In this document: in pieces, positions 45,736 through 54,247 of the stretch
Position numbering within the stretch: position 1 is the stretch's first letter
Layout of the letters: every line of letters starts with the position of its first letter
Origin: Sporosarcina luteola
GTDB taxonomy: Bacteria; Bacillota; Bacilli; Bacillales_A; Planococcaceae
Reading direction: 5' to 3'
NCBI GenBank assembly: GCA_014204635.1
Contig: JACHLS010000002.1
Location: 1-64,000, forward strand
DNA: 64,000 bases
Made by a program: the position numbers and the translations under genes
Notes under the pieces: generated by a model
The model's database searches: none
The model's input: the letters and a program-made list of their open reading frames with translations, nothing else
Told to the model about the DNA's origin: nothing

Positions 45736-46185
45736 ATGTTTGAAAACGAAATACATCAAGAGTTTATGGAGTTCAAAGAGGCAAACGATGGGGATGTTTC
45801 ATGGTGGAGTTATGTGAATATGAAAGCAGATTTAAACACCGCACTTGGTTTCGCCAAGTTTTTTTATCCCGATATCGTAGAAGTAGAAGGATACTTTTTA
45901 TTGAAAGACAAGTTCTCGGCAAGAAATTTAAGTTTATGGAAGACGGATTGTCAGCATCAAAAAGCAGAAGTTGAAAAGATGATGAACTTATATCAAGTGA
46001 GAGATTTTTTTCATCTGAACGCGGAAGATGAAAACGTTGAAGACCAAATTGCTGCTTTAGGGAAAGTTCTTCAAACGTTTTGGACACTCAGTTTTGCCAG
46101 CCGGTTTCCTGATCGGGCAATCAGCGTTCCTTTGTGGGAGGAAAGCGATGGCGAGTTATTTATCACAGTACTCGAACAGGAATAA
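45736..46185 (+). CDS. Small acidic protein, possible immunity protein
   Basis: 149 residues starting at ATG 45736, eight bases behind AAAGGGGTG; the frame is open 14 codons further upstream without a binding site. The sequence is acidic with many aromatic residues (DVSWWSYVNMKADLNTALGF, FWTLSFASRFPDRAISVPLW). Third in a run of similar small genes. Unrecognised; an immunity role is inferred from context alone. Confidence 0.7.
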   Translation: MFENEIHQEFMEFKEANDGDVSWWSYVNMKADLNTALGFAKFFYPDIVEVEGYFLLKDKFSARNLSLWKTDCQHQKAEVEKMMNLYQVRDFFHLNAEDENVEDQIAALGKVLQTFWTLSFASRFPDRAISVPLWEESDGELFITVLEQE

Positions 46186-46434
46186 CCCTTAAAGCAGTCG
46201 GTGGAAGGTCACTCATTTCAGTTGAGTGCTTTTCTTTTCATACATGCTAATCAATTGGTTGAAAAGAAAATATACGAGTTTTGGCTCATATAAAGCGGCG
46301 TGGAGCGCTCTCAAACAATTCGTTGATACCATGGACGAAACTGGTATTCTGTTGTAAACTGTTTTGTGATTAGTAGAATAATTGTACATAATTCATATAT
46401 CTTGGCAGGCCTGGCAACTAGGAGGTTGATATCT

Positions 46435-47382
46435 ATGTCAAACGAGCAGGAAGGAAAACAAGCACAACTGAAAGTGATCCAATTTGATAAGGCAAAGCAA
46501 CAGTTGATTGAAAAGGCGCAGCCAAAAGAGACCTTTGCTGATGTCGGAGGAATGGAAGACGTTAAAAAGAAGGTGCAAATGAACTTTATTTTGCCGTTGA
46601 AAAATCCGGAGTTTTTTCAGGCTTTCGGAAAAGAGGCGGGGGGAAGTTTGCTTCTTTATGGGCCGCCCGGATGCGGGAAAACCTTTTTAGCGAAGGCAAT
46701 TGCCGGTGAGATTGATGCCAGTTTCCTTCATATGGAACTGCAGGCGATTTTATCAATGTACGTCGGAGAGAGTGAGCATAACCTCCATGATATATTCGAA
46801 ACGGCCCGTTCTCATAAACCTTGTGTCCTTTTCATCGATGAGCTCGATGCGATTGGCGGCAACCGCCATACGATGCGCCAGCACCATGAACGGATGCTGG
46901 TGAACCAGCTGTTGCTTGAACTCGATGGACTCAACTCCCATAATAGCGGCGTCTATGTTATTGGAGCGACGAATACGCCATGGTACTTGGATTCTGCTTT
47001 ACGGCGTCCGGGCCGGTTCAATCAACTGATTTTCATACCACCACCGAGTGAAGCGGAACGGGAATTGATTCTCGGTCTAAAGTTGAAAGACAAGCCTCAA
47101 ACCGCATTGAATACAAAGAAAATTGCAGGGAAATCCCAACATTTTTCGGGTGCCGATTTGGAACAATTGGTGGAGGATGCGGTGGAACAAGCATTGCACC
47201 GTTCATTAGAATCTGGTGAATTGCAGCCGATTACCCAGGAGGATCTGCAAGAATCGCTGAAACGGCGAAAACCAACAACGTTGGAATGGTTCTCGACAGC
47301 TAAAAACTACGCGACGTTCAGTGATGTCAATCAGGATTATGATCATGTCCTTGAGTATATAAAGGACCATAAGATTCGATAA
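46435..47382 (+). CDS. AAA+ ATPase of the FtsH/Cdc48-like type without protease
   Basis: 315 residues, starting at ATG after AGGAGG (46421-46426 region). Single AAA domain: Walker A GPPGCGKTFLAKAI, pore-loop region SMYVGESEHNLHDIF, Walker B FIDELDAIGG, sensor 1 GATNTP, arginine fingers RRPGRF, then the small helical lid (FSGADLEQLVEDAV). There is no membrane helix and no metalloprotease domain. It probably remodels a protein complex. The gene lies 13 bases before a TPR-protein gene, its likely partner. It resembles B. subtilis YjoB in being a lone FtsH-like AAA module, but is shorter. Confidence 0.88.
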   Translation: MSNEQEGKQAQLKVIQFDKAKQQLIEKAQPKETFADVGGMEDVKKKVQMNFILPLKNPEFFQAFGKEAGGSLLLYGPPGCGKTFLAKAIAGEIDASFLHMELQAILSMYVGESEHNLHDIFETARSHKPCVLFIDELDAIGGNRHTMRQHHERMLVNQLLLELDGLNSHNSGVYVIGATNTPWYLDSALRRPGRFNQLIFIPPPSEAERELILGLKLKDKPQTALNTKKIAGKSQHFSGADLEQLVEDAVEQALHRSLESGELQPITQEDLQESLKRRKPTTLEWFSTAKNYATFSDVNQDYDHVLEYIKDHKIR

Positions 47383-47395
47383 GGGGTGCGAATGG

Positions 47396-48268
47396 ATGGA
47401 TCAAAATGTTCAGTTCGCTCAATTTGAACGAATTGTTCAGTTGATGGAATGGCAGCGATATCAAGAGGCTATTCGGGAAGCAGAATCCTATTTAAGGGAT
47501 TACCCCGAAGATGCTGATGGCTATGGTATTTTGAGCAAAATTTATTATTTGGCGGATGACTATGAAAAAGCAATGAATTGGTCAATGGAAGCGTTAAAAA
47601 TAGATCCGGAGAATGCCCTGGGATGGGAAGTGAGAGCAGGTACGCTCTATGTGCAGGAAAAATGGAAAGAGGCCTTGGCAGCAGTGGAAGAGGCGATGGC
47701 CATTTATCCGGAAGAAGGCTATTTTTACCTAGTAGCTGGCAATATTTATAATCAAAAAGGAAAGCATGCGAAAGCGAAGGAAATGTTTCAAACCTTATTG
47801 AGCTTGGAACCACATGAAGCTTTATATTTGGCGAATTATAGCTATACGGTGAGTTTGCTTGGTGAGAAAGAAATATCCAGGGAAGCGGAGCAGCAAGCAT
47901 TGGAAAATAATCCAAACGATCCAGAAGTCTTCATGTATGTTGCATGGGCAGCCGACCAACGGGGGGATTATGAGTCTGCCCTGCGTTATATGGAAAACGC
48001 GGTCCGGTTGGATCCGGGACGTCCCCAGTTTCGAACAGAATACCTGTTAATTTTGCAAAAGCAATTCAAAGTGTACCGTTTCTTCCTGGCTCCTGCGAAA
48101 ATCTTGGCAGGGATTAAGCCGATTTACGCTTTGCTCATCTGGTTTATTGCTTGGTTCGTCTTTAAACCCTTGGTTGTGGTTTTCCTCGTACTTTACATAG
48201 CCGCCCATTGGATTACAAAAATGATTGTGAATCTAAAAGTGTTTGGAAAACTATTCGTGAAGGCATAA
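47396..48268 (+). CDS. TPR-repeat protein with C-terminal membrane anchor
   Basis: 290 residues: five to six tetratricopeptide repeats (about 5-210; A-x-x-[YL]-x-x-D-P signatures such as EALKIDPENALGWEVRAG and ENAVRLDPGRPQF) followed by one or two membrane helices (about 230-275, IYALLIWFIAWFVFKPLVVVFLVLYIAA). AAGGGG precedes the ATG. Placed with an AAA+ ATPase, it may tether the ATPase or its client at the membrane. Confidence 0.85.
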   Translation: MDQNVQFAQFERIVQLMEWQRYQEAIREAESYLRDYPEDADGYGILSKIYYLADDYEKAMNWSMEALKIDPENALGWEVRAGTLYVQEKWKEALAAVEEAMAIYPEEGYFYLVAGNIYNQKGKHAKAKEMFQTLLSLEPHEALYLANYSYTVSLLGEKEISREAEQQALENNPNDPEVFMYVAWAADQRGDYESALRYMENAVRLDPGRPQFRTEYLLILQKQFKVYRFFLAPAKILAGIKPIYALLIWFIAWFVFKPLVVVFLVLYIAAHWITKMIVNLKVFGKLFVKA

Positions 48269-48304
48269 AGAAGCCGCAATTTGTTGGACGCAGGAAGGGT
48301 CCGT

Positions 48305-48664
48305 ATGAAAAAAGATATCATGGAAATACTTGGTATCCTAACCGGTATCTTCTTCGTTACCATTGCGATCATCGTAGTAGGTGTCTGGATGCTCTTCAAC
48401 CGAATCGGCAACTATGTTGGCCATGCAGAGGAAGACCAGATCCGATATGTGGAGAAGTATCACGGCATCCAAGTGGAAGTGATAGACAATCCGGGCCGCG
48501 AGCCTTCGAGTTTTGGTGGAATGATTTTCGAAGATGCGACTGTCCGGACACTGGACACGGAACAAGTGACTATCGAAATAACGATTAATGTGTCTGGCCA
48601 TATCTCGGGGGATGACTATGAGGAAGCGAAGAGACGGCATGATGATAAAGAGAATGAACCGTAA
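48305..48664 (+). CDS. Small membrane-anchored protein, unknown function
   Basis: 119 residues with ATG after AGGAAGGG. One N-terminal helix (ILGILTGIFFVTIAIIVVGVW) and an acidic extracytoplasmic domain of about 85 residues ending in a charged tail (DDYEEAKRRHDDKENEP). It begins 36 bases after the TPR gene and ends the operon. I do not recognise the family. Confidence 0.75.
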   Translation: MKKDIMEILGILTGIFFVTIAIIVVGVWMLFNRIGNYVGHAEEDQIRYVEKYHGIQVEVIDNPGREPSSFGGMIFEDATVRTLDTEQVTIEITINVSGHISGDDYEEAKRRHDDKENEP

Positions 48665-48680
48665 TAGAGAATACTTGAAG

Positions 48681-48716
48681 AGACTTCACACGATGAATTT
48701 GTGAAGTCTTTTTTTG
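48681..48716 (+). terminator. Terminator of the AAA/TPR operon
   Basis: AGACTTCACA pairs with TGTGAAGTCT, followed by TTTTTTT. Confidence 0.9.
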
Positions 48717-48869
48717 ATTGCATTCGAAGATGTGCTTCATTGATATAACGGTCTTCTGTTTTTGTAAAAGAAGAATTATAGAGGGAAACGATACAGGCAT
48801 TGAGCGGCATTGCGTATTAGGCGATATTTGTGATTCTGGGAAGACAGTTAATAAGGGCTGGTGCTAAGT

Positions 48870-49338
48870 GATCGTATATCTGGCGAAGCGCTCGCGTATT
48901 TGGTGGACAGCTCATATATCCAGCTAACCGCTCGTATCACGTCCCGAACCGCTCGTATATCTGGCCAACCGCTCGTATATCCAGCAACCGCTCATATCAC
49001 GTCCCGAACCGCTCGTATATCTGGTGAACAGCTCATATATTTGGAGAACCGCTCGTATATTCAGACAACCTCTCATATATTTTGCTAACCGCTCATATCA
49101 CGTCCCGAACCACTCGTTTATCTGGTGGACAGCTCATATATTTGGCCAATCGCTCGTATATCCAGCAACCGCTCATATCACGTCCCGAACCTCTCGTATA
49201 TCTGGTGGACAGCTCATATAAATCCGTAACCGCTCATATATTTGGCAAACAGCTCGTATATCCAGCTAACCGCTCATATCACGTCCCGAACCGCTCCTAT
49301 CTCGCCTCAACCTCTATATCACCACACAAACCACTCAT
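48870..49338 (+). repeat. Intergenic array C, 20-bp period, core ACCGCTC(A/G)TAT
   Basis: About 23 units of 19-21 bases (mostly 20), each beginning CTC(A/G)TAT and ending near AACCG or GACAG. A distinct unit, CTCATATCACGTCCCGAACCG, returns at every third to fifth unit (five times: starting near 48931, 48991, 49091, 49171 and 49271), so there is a higher-order repeat of roughly 60-100 bases. It lies between convergent operons, after one terminator and before another. Reading frames through it are broken, so it is noncoding. Confidence 0.9.
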
Positions 49339-49399
49339 TAGCCGGATCACAAATGAACTGCTGATCCAGGGAAGATGGTTATACCGTATCCAATCAAAC

Positions 49400-49434
49400 A
49401 AAAAAATCGGCAGCAACGCTAGCCGATTTTTTCT
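49400..49434. terminator. Bidirectional terminator ending the fused ATPase gene
   Basis: AAAATCGGC (49403-49411) pairs with GCCGATTTT (49422-49430), with A-rich and T-rich flanks on the two sides. Confidence 0.8.
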
Positions 49435-49444
49435 TTATCTCTTA

Positions 49445-51187
49445 CTACTCCACCACTTCTGCCACCCAATGGCCTGCTGTTACTTCAACTAACTTTGAAT
49501 TCTTTACATGGTAACGGTCAGCTATCAAACGTCCTTCTTCACGCTGTCTTTGCTTGCTTGCTTCTACCCGTGGATCGGGGATGGGGATAGCGGAAAGCAA
49601 GGATTTGGTGTAAGGATGCAACGGATTGGTATATAACTCCTCACTTTCCGCCAGCTCGACAATTTTGCCTGCATACATGACTGCCACCCGATCGCTGATA
49701 TGCTTTACCATAGACAAGTCATGGGCGATGAATAGATAGGACAGGCCAAGGCGATGTTGAAGATCCTCCAACAGCTCGACAATCTGCGTTTGGATGGACA
49801 CGTCGAGTGCTGACAATGGTTCATCACAGACAATGAAATCCGGTTCGACCGCCAAAGCACGGGCGATTCCAATCCGTTGCCGCTGGCCGCCTGAGAATTC
49901 ATGGGGATACCGCATGGCATGTGAAGGTTCCAGGCCGACCAATTCCAGAAGTTCTTCTACCCGCTCCCGGCGTTCTGCTTTTGATTTGCTTAATTTATGA
50001 ATATCGAGTGCTTGCCCGATGATATCCACGATTTTGAAACGGGGATTCAACGACGAATAGGGATCTTGAAAAATCATTTGCATGTGGCGGCGCATCATTT
50101 TCATCTCTTTGGGAGTCAATCGATCCACTGCAATTCCTTGGTATAAAATCTCTCCTGCTGACGGTTCACTGAGCCGTAAAATTGAACGGCCCGTCGTTGA
50201 TTTGCCGGAACCGGATTCGCCGACAAGACCTAGCGTTTCACCGGGCAAAATGTGAAAACTGATGTCATCGACCGCTTTTGTCAATACGCCATTGCCGTTT
50301 TCAAAGTGTTTGCTTAATGAATTGACTTGAAGCAGTGGAAGGGTCGAGTCTACTCCCGCTTTTAAATGGGGAGGCCGTTTTGTTTTTTTCTTTTGATCTA
50401 AGCGTGGTAACGCATGTAATAATTTTTTCGTGTAGGCGTGCTGTGGATTCTCAAATATATCAATCGTTTTGCCTGATTCGACAATCCTGCCTTCTTTCAT
50501 GACCACAACTCGGTCGCACATTCCTGCAACGACACCTAAATCGTGGGTGATTAGAATAATGGAAGTATTCAACCGTTTTTGCATTGTCTTCATCAACTCT
50601 AAAATTTGAGCCTGAATCGTGACATCCAGGGCGGTTGTTGGCTCGTCCGCAATTAACAAGGAGGGCTTGCATGCCAAAGCGATCGCAATCATAACGCGTT
50701 GGCGCATGCCGCCTGAAAATTCGTGCGGATACTGATGATAGCGCGTTTCACTGTCCTTAATACCGACTAACGATAATAGGTTGATTGCTTCCTTCTTTGC
50801 TTCTCCCTTGGAGATCCCTGCGTGTTTAATCAAACTTTCAGCTATTTGCTTGCCGATTCGAATGGTTGGGTTAAGGGAAGTCATTGGATCCTGGAAAATC
50901 ATGCCGATTTCTTTTCCCCGTATGGACTCCATCTCTTTTTCTGTTTTCAAAGACAGGTCTTGCCCCTGAAACTCGATGGTGCCTCCCTTTAGATGGGAAG
51001 GGGGCGAGGGAAGAAGTCTCATAATGGAGCGCGCGGTTACACTTTTTCCGCTGCCTGATTCACCTACAATTCCTACTGTCTCTCCCTTTTTGACATCAAA
51101 ACTTACCCCACGGACTGCTTCAAATTCTTCATTCCTAGCGGTAAATGAAACATTTAGATTACTTACTCGCAATAGTGTATCAGACAA
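49445..51187 (-). CDS. Peptide ABC transporter ATPase, fused DppD-DppF type
   Basis: 580 residues with two complete ATP-binding domains. The first (about 5-245): [36 protein letters not shown]. The second (about 290-545): [36 protein letters not shown], ending with the oligopeptide transporter tail [16 protein letters not shown]. Such fusions combine DppD and DppF. The start is a TTG at 51187 behind GGGAGG; the frame is open seven codons further. Transcribed divergently from the permease/binding-protein operon at 51295, with which it must work. Confidence 0.92.
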   Translation of the reverse strand: MSDTLLRVSNLNVSFTARNEEFEAVRGVSFDVKKGETVGIVGESGSGKSVTARSIMRLLPSPPSHLKGGTIEFQGQDLSLKTEKEMESIRGKEIGMIFQDPMTSLNPTIRIGKQIAESLIKHAGISKGEAKKEAINLLSLVGIKDSETRYHQYPHEFSGGMRQRVMIAIALACKPSLLIADEPTTALDVTIQAQILELMKTMQKRLNTSIILITHDLGVVAGMCDRVVVMKEGRIVESGKTIDIFENPQHAYTKKLLHALPRLDQKKKTKRPPHLKAGVDSTLPLLQVNSLSKHFENGNGVLTKAVDDISFHILPGETLGLVGESGSGKSTTGRSILRLSEPSAGEILYQGIAVDRLTPKEMKMMRRHMQMIFQDPYSSLNPRFKIVDIIGQALDIHKLSKSKAERRERVEELLELVGLEPSHAMRYPHEFSGGQRQRIGIARALAVEPDFIVCDEPLSALDVSIQTQIVELLEDLQHRLGLSYLFIAHDLSMVKHISDRVAVMYAGKIVELAESEELYTNPLHPYTKSLLSAIPIPDPRVEASKQRQREEGRLIADRYHVKNSKLVEVTAGHWVAEVVE

Positions 51188-51217
51188 AATAAAACCTCCC
51201 AGTCTCAAAAATCCAGT

Positions 51218-51246
51218 TTGACAACGATATGATGTTTGAATATAGT
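51218..51246 (+). promoter_or_regulatory. Sigma-A promoter of the permease operon
   Basis: TTGACA (51218-51223), 17 bases, TATAGT (51241-51246). It overlaps the opposite promoter described next, so the two operons compete for, or share control of, the same 60 bases. Confidence 0.75.
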
Positions 51247-51272
51247 ATAGTATACCGATAGGGATTATACAA
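51244..51272 (-). promoter_or_regulatory. Sigma-A promoter of the fused ATPase gene
   Basis: On the minus strand TTGTAT (51272-51267), 17 bases, TATACT (51249-51244). Its -10 box shares three bases with the -10 box of the divergent promoter. Confidence 0.65.
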
Positions 51273-51294
51273 TATAAGCGGAGGAGGGGAATAG

Positions 51295-52716
51295 GTGAAA
51301 ACGGGTTACTCTAGTCAGCTGCAGAAATCGTTTCGGGAGGCCCAGAGAAAGAGCATGTATCGATTCCTGCTTTATTTAGCGGGATTGCCTCTCCATCTTG
51401 TTCTTTTTGTCATTTATGTTTTGAAGAAAAAAGACAATACATACGAAGTGACATTGGCAAAAGTGGAGCAGGAGTTATTGAAGGAGGGGAGAGAGAAACG
51501 CTATTTGGCAGAGTATGCCGATCAGTTGCGGAGGAAAGCCGAATTCTTCCAAGAACAGTCAACTCCTGAGAAGATTCAGAGACAGGCAGAGGAACTTTCC
51601 GCTGAACGGTTTAAAAGAGAAGCGGTGCAGATAACGGATGAACGTCTTGCGCGAGATGGAGTGCGGAGAGAATCTTACTTCGGTTACGTGTATTCACTAT
51701 TAGGAAAACCGGCATTCTTGGTTATCTCCCTATTGCCCGGTCTCATCATGTATGCCTTGCTGTTTTTACGTAGCAATCCGTTTTTGAAATATATTACGGA
51801 ACGGCTTGTCCAAAGTGTATTTGTCATTATCGGGGTAGGGATTCTCGTTTTTAGCATTCTTTACATATCTCCCTTTGATCCCGCATCAAACATACTGGGC
51901 GAATCGGCCACGAATGAGCAAATCGCAGCTTTCAATCGCATTCATGGATTGGATTTACCGTATTGGCAACAACTTTGGAGTGCATTGAAGGGAATTGCCA
52001 CTTTTGATCTGGGGACATCGTTTACGGGCAGCGAGAATGTGGCTTCTAGTATTGCGAATAAGTTCCCGATCACGATAACAATCGCGATCTTCTCCGTGCT
52101 GATGGCTATCGTGATCGCCATTCCGGTCGGTATTCTGTCTGCAATGCGGCCCAATACAATCTTGGATATGACATTTATGCTGATCGCTTTGATTGGGTTA
52201 TCTATTCCAAACTTTTGGCAAGGACTTATCTTTATCTTAGGCTTTTCAATCAAGCTGAATTGGCTGCCCGCTACCTACAGCCCTGGAAATGCTTTGTCGA
52301 TCATCATGCCGGTCATTGTCCTAGGAACCGGATTGACCGCGTCGATTGCAAGAATGATGCGGTCTTCTTTACTAGAAATCGTTCATGAGGATTATATGAT
52401 CACAGCTCGAGCCAAGGGGCTGACGAAAAGCCAAATGCTCTGGAAGCATGCTGTTGGAAATGCCCTTATACCCGTCGTCACAGTGATCGGTCTGTTGTTT
52501 GGCGGTATGTTAGGCGGCGCAGCTGTAACTGAGAAGGTGTTCAATATTAAAGGGATCGGGAGTTATATCGTCGATAAGCAGTTTATTCCTGATATACCGG
52601 CAATTATGGGCGGTGTCGTCTACATCGCCATTACGATCTCACTAGTAAACTTGTTTATTGATATTATGTACGCTTTCCTAGATCCGCGAATCCGTTCAAA
52701 AATGAAACAATCGTAA
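51295..52716 (+). CDS. Peptide ABC transporter permease, DppB type with long N-terminal extension
   Basis: 473 residues from a GTG behind GAGGAGGGG. The DppB-like part is the last 310 residues (from about 163, [19 protein letters not shown]; six helices; EAA-type loop near [24 protein letters not shown]). In front of it is an extension of about 160 residues not found in ordinary DppB: a helix (about 20-40), a charged coiled coil rich in Glu/Lys/Arg (about 45-125), and a further helix (about 135-155). The extension may reach into the cytoplasm to the ATPase. Confidence 0.88.
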   Translation: MKTGYSSQLQKSFREAQRKSMYRFLLYLAGLPLHLVLFVIYVLKKKDNTYEVTLAKVEQELLKEGREKRYLAEYADQLRRKAEFFQEQSTPEKIQRQAEELSAERFKREAVQITDERLARDGVRRESYFGYVYSLLGKPAFLVISLLPGLIMYALLFLRSNPFLKYITERLVQSVFVIIGVGILVFSILYISPFDPASNILGESATNEQIAAFNRIHGLDLPYWQQLWSALKGIATFDLGTSFTGSENVASSIANKFPITITIAIFSVLMAIVIAIPVGILSAMRPNTILDMTFMLIALIGLSIPNFWQGLIFILGFSIKLNWLPATYSPGNALSIIMPVIVLGTGLTASIARMMRSSLLEIVHEDYMITARAKGLTKSQMLWKHAVGNALIPVVTVIGLLFGGMLGGAAVTEKVFNIKGIGSYIVDKQFIPDIPAIMGGVVYIAITISLVNLFIDIMYAFLDPRIRSKMKQS

Positions 52717-52729
52717 AGCAGGTGAAAAG

Positions 52730-54226
52730 ATGAAGGAGAATCGGATCAACCGACAGGCTGTGATCTTGTCAAAGGAATATCATCAAGCGAATTTTACATG
52801 GATTCTTACTTTGCTTATTTCACTACTGTTTCTTATGAACAGTTTCTCGTTCAAAACAGGTGAAGTGAAACCGTATGTATTCGCCTTGTTTGGCGCTTAT
52901 TTGGCTACGGCGCTGTTACAGCTATTCATCGCATGGAGGATCAAAAGGGATCTCCTATTGTCTGGAGACATTCGGAAAGGAACAAGGCGTCTCGGATATA
53001 TCCAATTGGTGAGTTTGGCAACAGGCAATGTGTTTACGGCCTCCTTTTCGCTTCATCTACTAAATAAGCGAAAGACACCAGAGTACACATTTGCCGTGTA
53101 TACAGTGCTAACGCAACTCTTTGTTATTGCGATCTCCGCCTTAAATATGTTCAAACCGTACGTTACCGACACGTTTCCAATGGCGATGCTCCTTCTGCTT
53201 CTTGTGTTGGTTTTCCAAGTAGTGGTGCTCGCGATCGTTGCAAAAACAATACGAGAAGACAACTATCCTAGCTCAGTCGGAATCCTTGCTTTACTCACTG
53301 CCCTGACTGCCATCACAGGCAACCTCTTCGCTTTGCTGCTGGGAGGAAGTTTGTTGCTGAAATCCAGGAGTACCGACGAATCGCGCATTGCAAAGTGGAA
53401 TACGATGTGGGAAAAAATCACCCGCAATACAATGGCGGTGTTCGGAATGTTTTTCATTATTCTTATGTTGACGATCTCAGTCGTTAGCCGATTTACATTC
53501 GATTACGAGGTTGCGGTAGAAAATGATTACGGCAACATCTTACAATCGCCTAGTCTGGTCTATCCGTTCGGCACGGACAATTTTGGCCGCGATGTATTTT
53601 CAAGAATCATTTTTGGAGCGAGAATCTCCTTGCTAGTCGGTTTTGCAGCCACGCTCATACCAGCTGTCATAGGCGGCTTCTTAGGCGGCATCGCCGGCTA
53701 TTACAGCAACCGGACGGATAATTGGATTATGCGATTGCTCGATGTGCTCTATGCCATTCCGGGAATTTTGCTCGCTATTGCAATCATTGCTGCATTTGGA
53801 GCGAATACAGTGAACTTGATCATCGCACTCAGTCTGGGCTCCATTCCAACGTATGCACGGACCATGCGGGCGAATGTGCTGATGGTGTCCAACTATGATT
53901 TTGTTGATTCCGCACGTGCTCTCGGTGCTTCAGATTTCTCTATTATTTTTAGACAAATTGTGCCGAATTCATTAGCGCCCATGATTGTGAAGGCGACGTT
54001 AACGATAGGCGGAGCGGTCATTGCCACAAGTAGCCTGAGTTATTTAGGGCTCGGCGTGGAACCACATATTCCAGAATGGGGGAACATTTTACGGGTTGGG
54101 AGTACATATTTGGAATCGCACTCCTATTTAGCAATTTTTCCGGGTCTCGCGATCATCTTGCTTGTCCTTTCATTCAACTTTTTAGGGGATGGATTACGGG
54201 ACGCGTTAGACCCGCGTCTTGATTAA
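52730..54226 (+). CDS. Peptide ABC transporter permease, DppC type with extra membrane domain
   Basis: 498 residues, start 13 bases after the previous stop. The DppC-like part is residues 225-498 (NTMAVFGMFFIILMLTIS; PFGTDNFGRDVFSRIIFGAR; ADDx-type loop RTMRANVLMVSNYDFVDSARALGAS; PRLD at the C-terminus). The first 225 residues form an additional membrane domain of about six helices (WILTLLISLLFLMNSFSF, VFALFGAYLATALLQLF, AMLLLLLVLVFQVVVLAIV and others). I know no standard function for this extension. The binding-protein gene follows after 21 bases. Confidence 0.88.
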   Translation: MKENRINRQAVILSKEYHQANFTWILTLLISLLFLMNSFSFKTGEVKPYVFALFGAYLATALLQLFIAWRIKRDLLLSGDIRKGTRRLGYIQLVSLATGNVFTASFSLHLLNKRKTPEYTFAVYTVLTQLFVIAISALNMFKPYVTDTFPMAMLLLLLVLVFQVVVLAIVAKTIREDNYPSSVGILALLTALTAITGNLFALLLGGSLLLKSRSTDESRIAKWNTMWEKITRNTMAVFGMFFIILMLTISVVSRFTFDYEVAVENDYGNILQSPSLVYPFGTDNFGRDVFSRIIFGARISLLVGFAATLIPAVIGGFLGGIAGYYSNRTDNWIMRLLDVLYAIPGILLAIAIIAAFGANTVNLIIALSLGSIPTYARTMRANVLMVSNYDFVDSARALGASDFSIIFRQIVPNSLAPMIVKATLTIGGAVIATSSLSYLGLGVEPHIPEWGNILRVGSTYLESHSYLAIFPGLAIILLVLSFNFLGDGLRDALDPRLD

Positions 54227-54247
54227 ATGAACCAGAGGAGGATTTAC

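Noticed and set aside
48861..49492. Short frames across array C
   Set aside because: Frames break at each 20-base unit and translate to low-complexity text without start signals.
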